A model generated the notes under the pieces. It saw only the letters and a list, made by a program, of their open reading frames with translations, was not told the origin of the DNA and did no database searches. Shown here piece by piece: positions 43,767 to 51,045 of a stretch of 51,049 nucleotides of DNA. The stretch's first letter is position 1; every line of letters starts with the position of its first letter. Position numbers and translations under genes: made by a program. Source of the DNA: an uncultured Clostridium sp. (GTDB taxonomy: Bacteria > Bacillota > Clostridia > TANB77 > CAG-508); contig USDF01000003.1 of assembly GCA_900553405.1 (NCBI GenBank), forward strand, positions 1 through 51,049, read 5' to 3'.

Positions 43767-44106
43767 TTAACCTTCTATGTATAAAAAGCTGAAAATTTTA
43801 TAAAAACACTACAAATATTTTTGAATTTTCCTAACTTTTTAAACCTTCTAATAAGAACAGCACTAAAAATTTGAAAAAGATGACATTTAATTTCAATTTT
43901 TTTATGCTCCTACTAATAAAGGCAAAATGAAAATCAAAAATCTTAACAAATTTTGAAAAGTTTTTAAGAATTTTTTTCTCTGCATATAAAATCTCCTTCT
44001 ACTTGTTTCCTCACAAAATAGTAGAAAGTTAAGTCTATTTATTAAAATTCTTAAACCTTCTATATATAAAAGCTGAAAATTTAGAAAAAACCGGACAAAT
44101 ATTTTT
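43767..44106. repeat. Imperfect direct repeats upstream of the excisionase gene
   Basis: TTAACCTTCTATGTATAAAA (43767-43822) and TTAAACCTTCTATATATAAA (44051-44106) each continue AGCTGAAAATTT...ACAAATATTTTT; a shorter relative starts near 43840. A TTTCCTCAC word precedes each main copy. The stretch 43691-44280 has no long gene, only these repeats and one possible micro-ORF. Confidence 0.65.
43902..43985 (-). CDS. Possible 27-residue hydrophobic micropeptide
   Basis: The minus-strand ORF begins MQRKKFLKTFQNLLRFLIFI and ends LPLLVGA. It has a basic N-terminus and then a hydrophobic stretch, the layout of type I toxins or small membrane peptides. GAAGGAG lies 7 bp before the ATG, much better than any site for the longer reading frame around it. 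It sits between the two direct repeats, which could supply a regulatory RNA. No family match is claimed. Confidence 0.4.
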   Translation of the reverse strand: MQRKKFLKTFQNLLRFLIFILPLLVGA

Positions 44107-44280
44107 AAATTATTTTTAATATCCAAAATTAAATATTGAGGCAAAATAATAAAAATATTTAATTAATGAACAAAAAGAAGCAATACTACGCTATTTCAAG
44201 TAATTATGCTGGAATGAAGTGTATTGATAAATTTTGCTTTTTATGATATAAAATATAATTAGAAGAAAAGAGGTCTTAAT

Positions 44281-45270
44281 ATGAAAATACTTAGCTTGTT
44301 CAGTGGATGTGGAGGATTGGATCTAGGCTTCGAGAAAGCAGGATTTGATATTCCTATCGCTAATGAATTTGATAAAAATATATGGAAAACATTTGAAGTA
44401 AATCATCCTCAAACTAAACTGTTGAAAGAAGATATAAGGAAAATAGATGCCAAAACTCTTCCTAAGGATATTGATGGAATTATTGGTGGGCCTCCTTGTC
44501 AATCTTGGTCAGAGGCAGGTTCCTTAAAAGGAATAGAAGATGATAGAGGAAAACTTTTTTTTGAATATATACGTATTCTTAAAAGTGTACAACCTAAGTT
44601 TTTCTTGGCTGAAAATGTTAGTGGAATGTTAGCAGATAGACATTCTGAGGCAGTTAAAAACATTATAAAAATGTTTGAAGAATGTGGGTATGATGTTTCT
44701 CTTACTTTAGTTAATGCAAAAGATTATGGTGTTGCACAAGAAAGAAAAAGAGTTTTTTACATTGGTTTTAGAAAAGACTTAAATATAAAATTTGATTTTC
44801 CAAAAGGTTCAACAGAAGATGATAATAATAAAATAACTCTAAGAGATATCATTTGGGATTTACAAGATTCAGCAGTTCCAGCTGGAGAAAAGAATCAGCA
44901 TAATCCTAATGCAATCAATAATAATGAATATTTTATAGGAAGTTATTCGCCTATTTTTATGAGTCGTAACAGAGTAAAAAGTTGGGATGAGCAAGCATTT
45001 ACAGTACAAGCTTCAGGAAGACAATGTCAGATTCATCCTCAAGCACCAAAAATGATAAAAGTGGATAAAAATGATTGCAGATTTGTTGAAGGAAAAGAAA
45101 ATTTATATAGAAGAATGACTATAAGAGAAGTAGCGAGAGTACAAGGATTTCCAGATAATTTTAAATTTGTATATAACAACACTAATGATGCATATAAAAT
45201 GATAGGAAATGCTGTACCTGTTAATTTAGCATACGAAGTTGCATGTGCTATTAAAAAAGTATTAGTATAA
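44281..45270 (+). CDS. DNA (cytosine-5)-methyltransferase, M.HaeIII-like
   Basis: This 329-residue C5-methyltransferase carries motif I LSLFSGCGGLDLGFEKAGF, motif IV GGPPCQSWSEAG (catalytic Cys), motif VI ENVSGML and motif VIII QERKRVFYIGF. Motif X is GNAVPVNLAYEVA. The target-recognition part SRNRVKSWDEQAFTVQASG and YRRMTIREVARVQGFPDNF are very like M.HaeIII, so the target is probably GGCC with methylation of the internal cytosine. The gene is first in a two-gene operon with the matching nuclease (17 bp apart), and AAGAGG precedes its ATG. It protects host DNA from the partner enzyme. Confidence 0.93.
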   Translation: MKILSLFSGCGGLDLGFEKAGFDIPIANEFDKNIWKTFEVNHPQTKLLKEDIRKIDAKTLPKDIDGIIGGPPCQSWSEAGSLKGIEDDRGKLFFEYIRILKSVQPKFFLAENVSGMLADRHSEAVKNIIKMFEECGYDVSLTLVNAKDYGVAQERKRVFYIGFRKDLNIKFDFPKGSTEDDNNKITLRDIIWDLQDSAVPAGEKNQHNPNAINNNEYFIGSYSPIFMSRNRVKSWDEQAFTVQASGRQCQIHPQAPKMIKVDKNDCRFVEGKENLYRRMTIREVARVQGFPDNFKFVYNNTNDAYKMIGNAVPVNLAYEVACAIKKVLV

Positions 45271-45286
45271 AAGGAGATGTTGTTTT

Positions 45287-46246
45287 ATGAGTAATCAAAG
45301 CAATGTATTTGGAAGAGCTTATGAATATATTTGTATTGAAACTCTAAATACTGAAATAAATAAACATAGAAAATCTATCATAGAAGATAGTTCTACATAC
45401 GAAATAGCAAAAGAGTGCTGGAATATTATAGATAAAGAAACCAAAGAGACTTTTGAGCAAAGTGCATTAACAGCTGTATATTCAATTTTTGACTTAGAAC
45501 CTATGATAACAGAAAAAGATGATGATTGTTTAGTATTAAAAATGCAGAAAGATCAAGAAGGCAAAACTGGAGATGTTAGAGACATTGTAATTATTAGAAA
45601 TGAAGAAAAATGGGAAATAGGATTAAGTATAAAGCATAATCATTTTGCAGTAAAACATAGTAGATTAGGTCCTAAGCTTGATTTTGGAGAAAGATGGTAT
45701 GGAATTAAATGCTCAAATGATTATTGGAATGATATTGCTCCAATATTTGAATTAATTAATTCTAAAAAGGAACAAGGACTAAAATGGAGTGACTTGGAAA
45801 ATAAAGATAAAGATGTATATATTCCTTTATTAAATGCATTTATGAACGAAATTAAAAGAAATGCTGATAAACATCCAGATTTACCTAAAAAACTAGTTGA
45901 ATACTTGTTAGGTGAATTTGATTTTTATAAGGTAATTAGTATTGATAATAAAAAAATTACACAAATACAATCGTATAATTTAAGAGGAACATTAAATAAA
46001 GCTAGCAAAAAAGAAAAACCTAAAACTATAATTCCTATTGCTAAGTTACCAACTAGAATTGTAAATATAGGCTTTAAACCTGAAAGTAGCAATACTATTG
46101 AATTATATATGGATGAAGGATGGCAATTTAGTTTTAGAATTCATAATGCATCCACATATGTTGAAAATAGTTTAAAATTTGATATTCAAATTGTTGGAAT
46201 GCCAGCATCAATTATTTCTATAGATTGTAAGTGGACAGGATGTTAA
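45287..46246 (+). CDS. Type II restriction endonuclease, HaeIII-like
   Basis: This 319-residue protein is very like the HaeIII nuclease (predicted GGCC cutter). The start MSNQSNVFGRAYEYICIETL, the middle GLSIKHNHFAVKHSRL and the C-terminal block LPTRIVNIGFKPESSNTIEL match that family. An acidic/Lys cluster GDVRDIVIIRNEEKWEIGLS suggests the PD-(D/E)XK-type metal site. AAGGAG lies 8 bp before the ATG. It follows the methyltransferase in the same operon, the usual order for safe establishment. Specificity is inferred from resemblance only. Confidence 0.9.
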   Translation: MSNQSNVFGRAYEYICIETLNTEINKHRKSIIEDSSTYEIAKECWNIIDKETKETFEQSALTAVYSIFDLEPMITEKDDDCLVLKMQKDQEGKTGDVRDIVIIRNEEKWEIGLSIKHNHFAVKHSRLGPKLDFGERWYGIKCSNDYWNDIAPIFELINSKKEQGLKWSDLENKDKDVYIPLLNAFMNEIKRNADKHPDLPKKLVEYLLGEFDFYKVISIDNKKITQIQSYNLRGTLNKASKKEKPKTIIPIAKLPTRIVNIGFKPESSNTIELYMDEGWQFSFRIHNASTYVENSLKFDIQIVGMPASIISIDCKWTGC

Positions 46247-46276
46247 TATTATTATAAAATCATATATTCAACATAA

Positions 46277-46312
46277 TTAACGCTCGACTTTTACAAAAAG
46301 TCGAGCGTTAAT
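46277..46312 (+). terminator. Hairpin after the restriction enzyme gene
   Basis: TTAACGCTCGACTTTT pairs with AAAAGTCGAGCGTTAA. It is a very stable stem but has a weak T tail; it separates the operon from the Fic promoter 3 bp on. Confidence 0.8.
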
Positions 46313-46314
46313 TA

Positions 46315-46343
46315 TTGACATTTATAAAAATAAGATGTATAAT
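46315..46343 (+). promoter_or_regulatory. Perfect promoter of the fic gene
   Basis: TTGACA, 17 bp, TATAAT, 30 bp before the start codon at 46374. Confidence 0.8.
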
Positions 46344-46373
46344 AATTCCATAATTATAAAAGGAGGTAATTAT

Positions 46374-47459
46374 ATGGGAAATTTAAAGTTTATAAAAGAT
46401 AGAATAAAAGAATATAATTCAAATTACTTTATAAATGAACTTTTTATAGCATCAAAAAGTCTAGGAATTTTAGAAGAAAAAATTAAATCCTATAAATTTG
46501 ATAACATACTAATGCCACTTTTAAACACAAAAGAAGCAATATCTTCAATGTATTTAGAAGGTACTCAAACAACAATGTCAGCTGTGTTAGAAGATGTAAT
46601 AAATGAAGATAAGGAAAAGAAAAATGAAAAAATTTATAAGGAAGCTACAAATCACACAAAAGCATTACATTATGGAGCCACATATCTAAGTCAAAATAAT
46701 TTTAATCATACTTTTATTAAAGAATTACATAGAATGATGCTTAATGGTATTATAGCTGAAAATAAAGAACATACATTAGGAAAATATAAAGAAGTAGATA
46801 ATTTTATTGTTAATAGTGTTGGAACTGTTGTATTTAATCCACCACATTATACTGAAACAAAAAAATACATGGACGAATTAATAGACTTTATGAATGATAC
46901 AAAAATAGATATCAATCCTCTAATAAAAACGGCTATAATACATTCACAATTTGAATCAATTCACCCTTTTGATGATGGTAATGGACGTGTAGGCAGATTG
47001 TTAATTAGTTTATGTTTGTATAAGTTTAATGTAATAAAAGTTCCATTTTTCTATGTTAGTGAAGCTATTAGCCAAAATAAAATTATTTATTATAACAAAT
47101 TGACTGATTCTAGAAAAAATGACTACACAGAATGGATTAAGTTCTTTTTAAAGATGTGTACAGTACAAGCAGAAAAACATATAAAATATATTGATTCGTT
47201 AGATTCAATATATGATAAAACATCAGAAAAAATAAGAAAAATTATTAATTCCCAAAAATACGAGAATATAATTGAATGTATTTTTTCACAACCAATCATT
47301 AGTTCTTCATACTTAGAAAAGACTATAAATATTAGTCCTTCGCAAGCCAGAAAATACATATCAACATTAGAGGAAGCAGGTGTGTTGTCAGGCGACGATA
47401 GAATTAGAAATAGAAAATATTACTTTCTTGAGTTAATAACATTATTAGAAAACACATAA
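46374..47459 (+). CDS. Fic/DOC-family protein
   Basis: This is about 361 residues. The Fic motif HPFDDGNGRVGRLL contains the catalytic His and the phosphate-binding GNGR loop. These enzymes usually transfer AMP from ATP to a target hydroxyl. An N-terminal block EAISSMYLEGTQTTMSAVLE has S-x-x-x-E-G, the inhibitory helix of class II Fic proteins, which holds the enzyme in an off state. A C-terminal winged-helix part (SQARKYISTLEEAGVL) may bind DNA. AAAGGAGG precedes the ATG; a 13-codon longer ORF is less likely. No antitoxin-sized gene lies next to it, consistent with self-inhibition. Its target is unknown. Confidence 0.9.
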   Translation: MGNLKFIKDRIKEYNSNYFINELFIASKSLGILEEKIKSYKFDNILMPLLNTKEAISSMYLEGTQTTMSAVLEDVINEDKEKKNEKIYKEATNHTKALHYGATYLSQNNFNHTFIKELHRMMLNGIIAENKEHTLGKYKEVDNFIVNSVGTVVFNPPHYTETKKYMDELIDFMNDTKIDINPLIKTAIIHSQFESIHPFDDGNGRVGRLLISLCLYKFNVIKVPFFYVSEAISQNKIIYYNKLTDSRKNDYTEWIKFFLKMCTVQAEKHIKYIDSLDSIYDKTSEKIRKIINSQKYENIIECIFSQPIISSSYLEKTINISPSQARKYISTLEEAGVLSGDDRIRNRKYYFLELITLLENT

Positions 47460-47463
47460 AAAA

Positions 47464-47494
47464 AAGCTACCAAACGGCTTGAAAGTTTGGTAAC
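47464..47494 (+). terminator. Terminator after fic
   Basis: AGCTACCAAAC pairs with GTTTGGTAACT, with A8 upstream. A second smaller stem TAGCTAAA/TTTAGCTA follows at 47501-47522. Confidence 0.65.
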
Positions 47495-47630
47495 TATTGC
47501 ATAGCTAAACGCCAATTTAGCTAAAAAGAAAAACCATATGCGTTACATATAGTCTTAATTAATCGTATTAAAATTATATCATATGAAAATTTTCTTTGCA
47601 ATAGTTGTATGAAAAAAAGGAGAATATCAT

Positions 47631-47744
47631 ATGACAAAAGAGTATTATATATTTGTGAAAAGCTATAGACATCCTAAAACAGGTAAAATTATGCATGCAT
47701 CAGAATATGGAAAAAAGGCTTTTCGATTACTGATAAGAAAATAG
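47631..47744 (+). CDS. Small hypothetical protein upstream of HNH
   Basis: This 37-residue ORF begins MTKEYYIFVKSYRHPKTGKI and ends SEYGKKAFRLLIRK. AAAGGAG lies 8 bp before the ATG, which supports translation. It is very basic and Tyr-rich. It precedes the HNH gene by about 85 bp and could share its transcript. It might be a small regulator, or a truncated protein. No family was recognised. Confidence 0.5.
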   Translation: MTKEYYIFVKSYRHPKTGKIMHASEYGKKAFRLLIRK

Positions 47745-47829
47745 AAGAATAATTAAATACAAACACTATAAGATTTTTAGTAACGGAAAATCTTAGTTCT
47801 AATAATTTAGTAGGTAGGAGGAATAAAAA

Positions 47830-48081
47830 ATGAATAAAAAAGTAGAAGAAGCATGGAATAACGCTCACAAAATTAGAGGAAAAAATCCAGAAGTTTATAG
47901 AAGAGATGATTATGGTAATACCATTTTTAAATCTTCATATGGAAAACAAAGTGATATGGGATGGGAAGTTGATCATAGACACCCTGTATCAAAAGGAGGA
48001 ACAGATTCACCTAAGAATTTGCAAGCAGTACAATGGAAAGAAAATCGAATAAAAAGTGATAAGTATCCATATAAAGGATAG
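47830..48081 (+). CDS. HNH endonuclease-domain protein
   Basis: This 83-residue protein has a C-terminal HNH domain: YGKQSDMGWEVDHRHPVSKG (catalytic DH) with GGTDSPKNLQAVQWKEN (Asn and the closing residues). Such small HNH proteins nick or cut DNA or act as toxin tips. The N-terminus is helical (MNKKVEEAWNNAHKIRG). AGGAGG lies 8 bp before the ATG. The downstream beta-flower gene follows after 16 bp, so the two are probably one operon and may act together. The first two Cys pairs of zinc-binding HNH proteins are absent. Confidence 0.8.
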   Translation: MNKKVEEAWNNAHKIRGKNPEVYRRDDYGNTIFKSSYGKQSDMGWEVDHRHPVSKGGTDSPKNLQAVQWKENRIKSDKYPYKG

Positions 48082-48097
48082 AAAGGAGTAAATTACT

Positions 48098-48454
48098 ATG
48101 GAATGGCTATATAATAAAAATGGACAAGCTGAGTTATTTACATATGATGATAGACTTATAAGTAAAACTGGTAAAAATCTAGCTTGGATTTACAATGGAA
48201 ATATATATAATATAAAAAATGGTAAGCACATTGGTTGGTATGAAAATGGCGTTTTATATGATTCAAAAAATAAAGCTCTTGCATTTAAATTAAATTACAC
48301 TGGATATTTACCATATCAACCAGGAATTGGTGGAACTCCTGGAACACCAGGTATACCTGGCACACCAGGAAGACCAGGATTTAGTGGGACTCCTGGTAGA
48401 CCTGGTTATGGTGGATGGTCTAGCAGTAATATAGAAGATTATTTTGAAGTATAA
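48098..48454 (+). CDS. 4-fold beta-flower protein with collagen-like tail
   Basis: This is a 118-residue protein. The N-terminal 70 residues (MEWLYNKNGQAELFTYDDRL, NGNIYNIKNGKHIGWYENGV) consist of repeated short beta strands with Trp and Tyr like the 4-fold beta-flower family, whose function is not known. The tail is a run of Gly-x-Pro-type triplets such as GGTPGTPGIPGTPGRPGFSG and then PGRPGYGGWSSS. Collagen-like Gly-Xaa-Yaa tracts often trimerise. It is coupled with the HNH gene (16 bp) and ends in its own terminator. The family name is from memory and would need a profile search. Confidence 0.65.
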   Translation: MEWLYNKNGQAELFTYDDRLISKTGKNLAWIYNGNIYNIKNGKHIGWYENGVLYDSKNKALAFKLNYTGYLPYQPGIGGTPGTPGIPGTPGRPGFSGTPGRPGYGGWSSSNIEDYFEV

Positions 48455-48460
48455 AAAGAT

Positions 48461-48495
48461 AAAGTGTGAAAGAAAATTGTATCTTTCACACTTTT
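48461..48495 (+). terminator. Terminator after the HNH/beta-flower operon
   Basis: AAAGTGTGAAAGA pairs with TCTTTCACACTTT, T-rich at the end. Confidence 0.85.
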
Positions 48496-48501
48496 AATAA
48501 T

Positions 48502-48795
48502 TTATATATGACCACAACCTCTAATTAATTCTATCCCATCAACAAATCCATTCCTATAATATTTTTCATTCCAATAACCTAAGTAATCCATAAAATTTTT
48601 ATCTAGCTCATTTAATTGCTTTTCAACATATTTCTTATTTTGTTTAGGAACATTTTTCAAAATCTTTTCAGATATTTCATCAATAAATAATCCATGTTTT
48701 TTATCTTCTTCATTAAGATAGCATAAAATAGTTTCTTCTCTAAATTCTAACCATTCTTTTAATATATCATCGTTTACTTCTCTTAAATTTTTCAT
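48502..48795 (-). CDS. Hypothetical protein
   Basis: This 97-residue helical protein is rich in Glu and Lys, with a conserved-looking C-terminus YLGYWNEKYYRNGFVDGIEL then IRGCGHI. It is reminiscent of short clostridial mobile-element proteins of unknown function (DUF6809-like), but that is a weak memory match. GGAG (GAGGAGAATAGAAA) lies before the ATG. It converges on the HNH/beta-flower operon, and the structured segment 48833-48966 lies upstream. Confidence 0.55.
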   Translation of the reverse strand: MKNLREVNDDILKEWLEFREETILCYLNEEDKKHGLFIDEISEKILKNVPKQNKKYVEKQLNELDKNFMDYLGYWNEKYYRNGFVDGIELIRGCGHI

Positions 48796-48832
48796 TTTCT
48801 ATTCTCCTCTCACTCAAATTTTTATAAAAGGG

Positions 48833-48966
48833 CTTGGGACTTGTCCCATTGAACAGAATGGGGAGCAAGCAGAATTCGTGTGAACGAATTCATTGCTTGC
48901 TAAGACAGAAAATGTTTTTTTCGGTCTCCCACATTCATTGCTTGCTAGGACAAGAAATGGATTTAT
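48833..48966. other. GC-rich structured segment, possible origin or RNA
   Basis: Nested complementary words: GGGACTTGTCCC (48836), GCAAGCAGAATTCG with CGAATTC..TGCTTGC (48865-48900), CTTGTCC (48840) with GGACAAG (48948), and AATGGGGAG with CTCCCACATT. TTCATTGCTTGCTARGACA occurs twice (about 48889 and 48933). It has no reading frame. The gap 48796-49144 otherwise looks empty. It could be an origin of transfer or replication of the element, or a structured RNA. Confidence 0.5.
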
Positions 48967-49144
48967 AAAATAATTTATTGCACCTATTTTTGTACCTTGC
49001 GTTGCACTTTATGTGATACTTATTTTTAATTTATAGTATCTTTATTTGGACTTTTCTAGGTACATAAATTTATTTTATAGATTATTATTTAATCCCCTTT
49101 TTGTACTTTTAATTTCTCTTTGAATAATTTTTTAGTAATCAATC

Positions 49145-49510
49145 TTATACATAAATAAGTTCTTTAAGTACAATTTCTTCAGCTCTGTTCTTTATATTAT
49201 TCATACATCTTACCCATTCCATTTGGTCTTTAGCTTTCAATTCTTCATTGACATTTTCCTCATCTGCTAGTTGTTTTATTATCTTTTTTACTCTTTCATT
49301 TGCAGCAGAATCTATATTCCTTAATTCAAATGGAACTGATCCATTAATCATAAGAAAAGTATAATAACCTTTCTTATGTTCTTTCAGATACTCTAATCTT
49401 AATAGTCCATATTTGCCTATATTATCTAATTTATCATCTTCAGCAGGTAAAGTTACCTTTGGAAGATAAAAGTCTCCTATTTTTTGATATTCTAATTCTT
49501 TTCTACTCAT
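49145..49510 (-). CDS. tnpV: TnpV-like transposon-associated protein
   Basis: This is a 121-residue protein. DFYLPKVTLPAED, IGKYGLLRLEYLKEHKKGYY and the C-terminal QMEWVRCMNNIKNRAEEIVL match the transposon-encoded TnpV family found on clostridial mobile elements. Its function is unknown. AAGGAG precedes the ATG (10 bp). The RepA-like gene lies 136 bp upstream on the same strand. Its presence marks the segment as mobile. Confidence 0.85.
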   Translation of the reverse strand: MSRKELEYQKIGDFYLPKVTLPAEDDKLDNIGKYGLLRLEYLKEHKKGYYTFLMINGSVPFELRNIDSAANERVKKIIKQLADEENVNEELKAKDQMEWVRCMNNIKNRAEEIVLKELIYV

Positions 49511-49646
49511 AATTTATTCACTCCTTATATTTTCTTTTAGTATGTAATAAATATTAATTAATTTATTTATATTATATTTAATATTATTACATCGTAATTT
49601 TTCCGTTTCTAGAATCGTAAAATTTCCTTATCATGAGTCGTACTTT

Positions 49647-50012
49647 TTACGAATCATAAATTTCAACATGATTAATCTTTCCTACATAGATAATGTTATT
49701 TTTCTTAAAACCTGTCCTAATTTCACGAATTAATTTGACATTCTTTAACTCTTTGAATGCTTTTGTAACAGTCTTATCTGAAAGATTAAGCTTTAATCCA
49801 GCTTCTTTTCTTGAATATACTATATAAATATCTCCCTTATCATCAGTCCAATTATTCTTTATAGATATTGACAATCTATCTAGTAATAATCCATATAATA
49901 CCTTACTTGCAAGACTTAAAATCACATAATATGGATTAATAAATAGTTCTTTTGGTACTTGATAGAAACTATTTTCAAGATATTCATTAGCTTTGTATGG
50001 TATAAAATTCAT
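49647..50012 (-). CDS. RepA-like replication initiator N-terminal domain
   Basis: This is a 121-residue protein: FYQVPKELFINPYYVILSLA, YGLLLDRLSISIKNNW, a turn DKGDIYIVYSRKEAGLKL, then helices SDKTVTKAFKELKNVKLIRE. This is the winged-helix N-terminal domain of RepA_N plasmid initiators. The C-terminal half is missing, so it may act as a DNA-binding regulator or be a shortened initiator. AGGAGG (AAAAAGGAGGGCTAATGAT) precedes the ATG. It is the last gene before the right arm repeats and attR. Confidence 0.82.
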   Translation of the reverse strand: MNFIPYKANEYLENSFYQVPKELFINPYYVILSLASKVLYGLLLDRLSISIKNNWTDDKGDIYIVYSRKEAGLKLNLSDKTVTKAFKELKNVKLIREIRTGFKKNNIIYVGKINHVEIYDS

Positions 50013-50080
50013 ATCATTAGCCCTCCTTTTTGTGTTATTCGTTCAACACTCAAAGTAGCTAAATATCAATGATTTTTGCT

Positions 50081-50140
50081 TTACGGAACATTCCGGAACA
50101 TTTTATTTTTGAAATTTTAATTTTACGGAACACTTTTCTG
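50081..50140. repeat. Right arm-type integrase repeats
   Basis: TTACGGAACATT (50081), CCGGAACATTTTA (50093), TTTTACGGAACACTTTT (50121) and a weaker CTGAACA match the left-end words at 41862-41888. Confidence 0.6.
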
Positions 50141-50197
50141 AACAAAAAATCAGAATTTTTTAGAATTTTTAGACATTTTTTAGAGTAATAAAAAAAT

Positions 50198-50227
50198 GCT
50201 ATTTTCTAAAAAATCTTAGAAAATAGC
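50198..50227 (-). terminator. Terminator downstream of tRNA-Pro
   Basis: GCTATTTTCTAA pairs with TTAGAAAATAGC; TTTTTTT follows on the minus strand. It lies inside the island, about 64 bp from the tRNA 3' end. Confidence 0.8.
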
Positions 50228-50290
50228 TTATTTAAAATCATTTGACTGTTTTTGAATTCTAATGAATTTTCCTCAAAAACTGGTCTTTTA

Positions 50291-50366
50291 TGGTCGAGGT
50301 GACAGGGATCGAACCTGCGACCTCATGGTCCCAAACCACGCGCGCTACCAACTGCGCTACACCTCG
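50291..50366 (-). tRNA. tRNA-Pro(TGG), integration target and attR
   Basis: The minus-strand cloverleaf has acceptor CGAGGTG/CACCTCG, anticodon stem CGTGG-TTTGGGA-CCATG with anticodon TGG, T arm GCAGGTTCGATCCCTGT and encoded CCA. The last 11 bases (CACCTCGACCA) are repeated at 41789-41799, so the gene stays intact after insertion. Confidence 0.93.
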
Positions 50367-50395
50367 AAATACACATTTTTTCCAAATGCTTATTT

Positions 50396-50424
50396 ATAAT
50401 ACCACATTTTTTTTTGAAATGCAA
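50396..50424 (-). promoter_or_regulatory. Promoter of tRNA-Pro
   Basis: On the minus strand TTGCAT, 17 bp, TATTAT, about 30 bp before the tRNA. Confidence 0.6.
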
Positions 50425-50451
50425 TAGTTTTTTTGATTTTTCTTTGTTATG

Positions 50452-50480
50452 TTGACCTTTTTTATATTTTTTGCTATAAT
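50452..50480 (+). promoter_or_regulatory. Promoter of the 50530 gene
   Basis: TTGACC, 17 bp, TATAAT, 49 bp before the start codon. Confidence 0.7.
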
Positions 50481-50529
50481 TAATTTATAATTACTTTATT
50501 GTGTTAATTTAAAAGGAGGTATAACAACT

Positions 50530-50967
50530 ATGACAACCAATGAATTTAATTCAGTATTAGAGCTTTTTTTCTCTCCTACTTCAGAATACAATAATAGCCG
50601 GAAAATAGGTCCATTTATTATTTCTCTTTCCGAAGAAAAAAATATTCTTATTGAAGGGCACATTCCTTTTTCTCTTTTATTAAAGATTTTTAAAAAAGTA
50701 CCTTCTCTTAAGTATAATTTGGATGATTTTTTTAGTCCAGAACTAGATGATGCATTAAGACATTTCAATTTCCTTATGCAATTTACTAATTGGGACCACA
50801 AATCATACCAAGAGAAATACAATCTTTATCTTAAAGAAGAATTAAAAAATCTTATATCTACTGGCAATACTTCTAATTTGATAATAAAAAAATTATCTAT
50901 TTCTAGCAGACCAGTAGAATTCTTTAATTTTCTTAAGTGCCTTAAATCTTATTATTCTGAATTATAA
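50530..50967 (+). CDS. Hypothetical protein with an in-frame CGG codon
   Basis: This 145-residue soluble protein, rich in Leu, Phe and Lys, begins MTTNEFNSVLELFFSPTSEY. No family was recognised and there is no signal peptide or membrane segment. It has a good promoter and AAAGGAGG before the ATG. At codon 24 it reads AGC-CGG-AAA, the only in-frame CGG outside the acquired-looking and frameshifted genes. A +1 shift there would reach TAG three codons on and give a 25-residue product, so here CGG is either read as Arg or used to limit expression. Confidence 0.65.
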   Translation: MTTNEFNSVLELFFSPTSEYNNSRKIGPFIISLSEEKNILIEGHIPFSLLLKIFKKVPSLKYNLDDFFSPELDDALRHFNFLMQFTNWDHKSYQEKYNLYLKEELKNLISTGNTSNLIIKKLSISSRPVEFFNFLKCLKSYYSEL

Positions 50968-50975
50968 CACAAAAA

Positions 50976-51045
50976 GCATTTCAAATTGAAATGCTCAGAC
51001 TGTTGACAAAGTATATAAAAATATTTTGCTCAGCAGTCTTTTCTT
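50976..51045 (+). terminator. Two hairpins at the window end
   Basis: AGCATTTCAA-A-TTGAAATGCT (50976-50996), then AGACTG...CAGTCT with a following TTTTCTTTTTT. These probably end the 50530 transcript. Confidence 0.7.

Larger units (their letters stand above)
41789..50301. mobile_element. Integrative element in the 3' end of tRNA-Pro(TGG)
   Basis: It is an 8.5-kb element bounded by the 11-bp direct repeat TGGTCGAGGTG, which is the reverse complement of the last 11 bases of tRNA-Pro including CCA. A tyrosine integrase and excisionase lie at the left end and related arm-type repeats at both ends. Cargo is HaeIII-like restriction-modification, Fic, a small unknown gene, HNH and a beta-flower protein. 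TnpV and a RepA-like protein point to an integrative or mobilisable plasmid-like origin. No relaxase or transfer gene is seen, so movement would need a helper. Confidence 0.75.

Noticed and set aside
43902..44144. An 80-codon minus-strand reading frame covering the micropeptide region
   Set aside because: The upstream part has no ribosome-binding site and runs through AT-rich repeat DNA; only the last 27 codons have a good site, so I kept just that part at low confidence.
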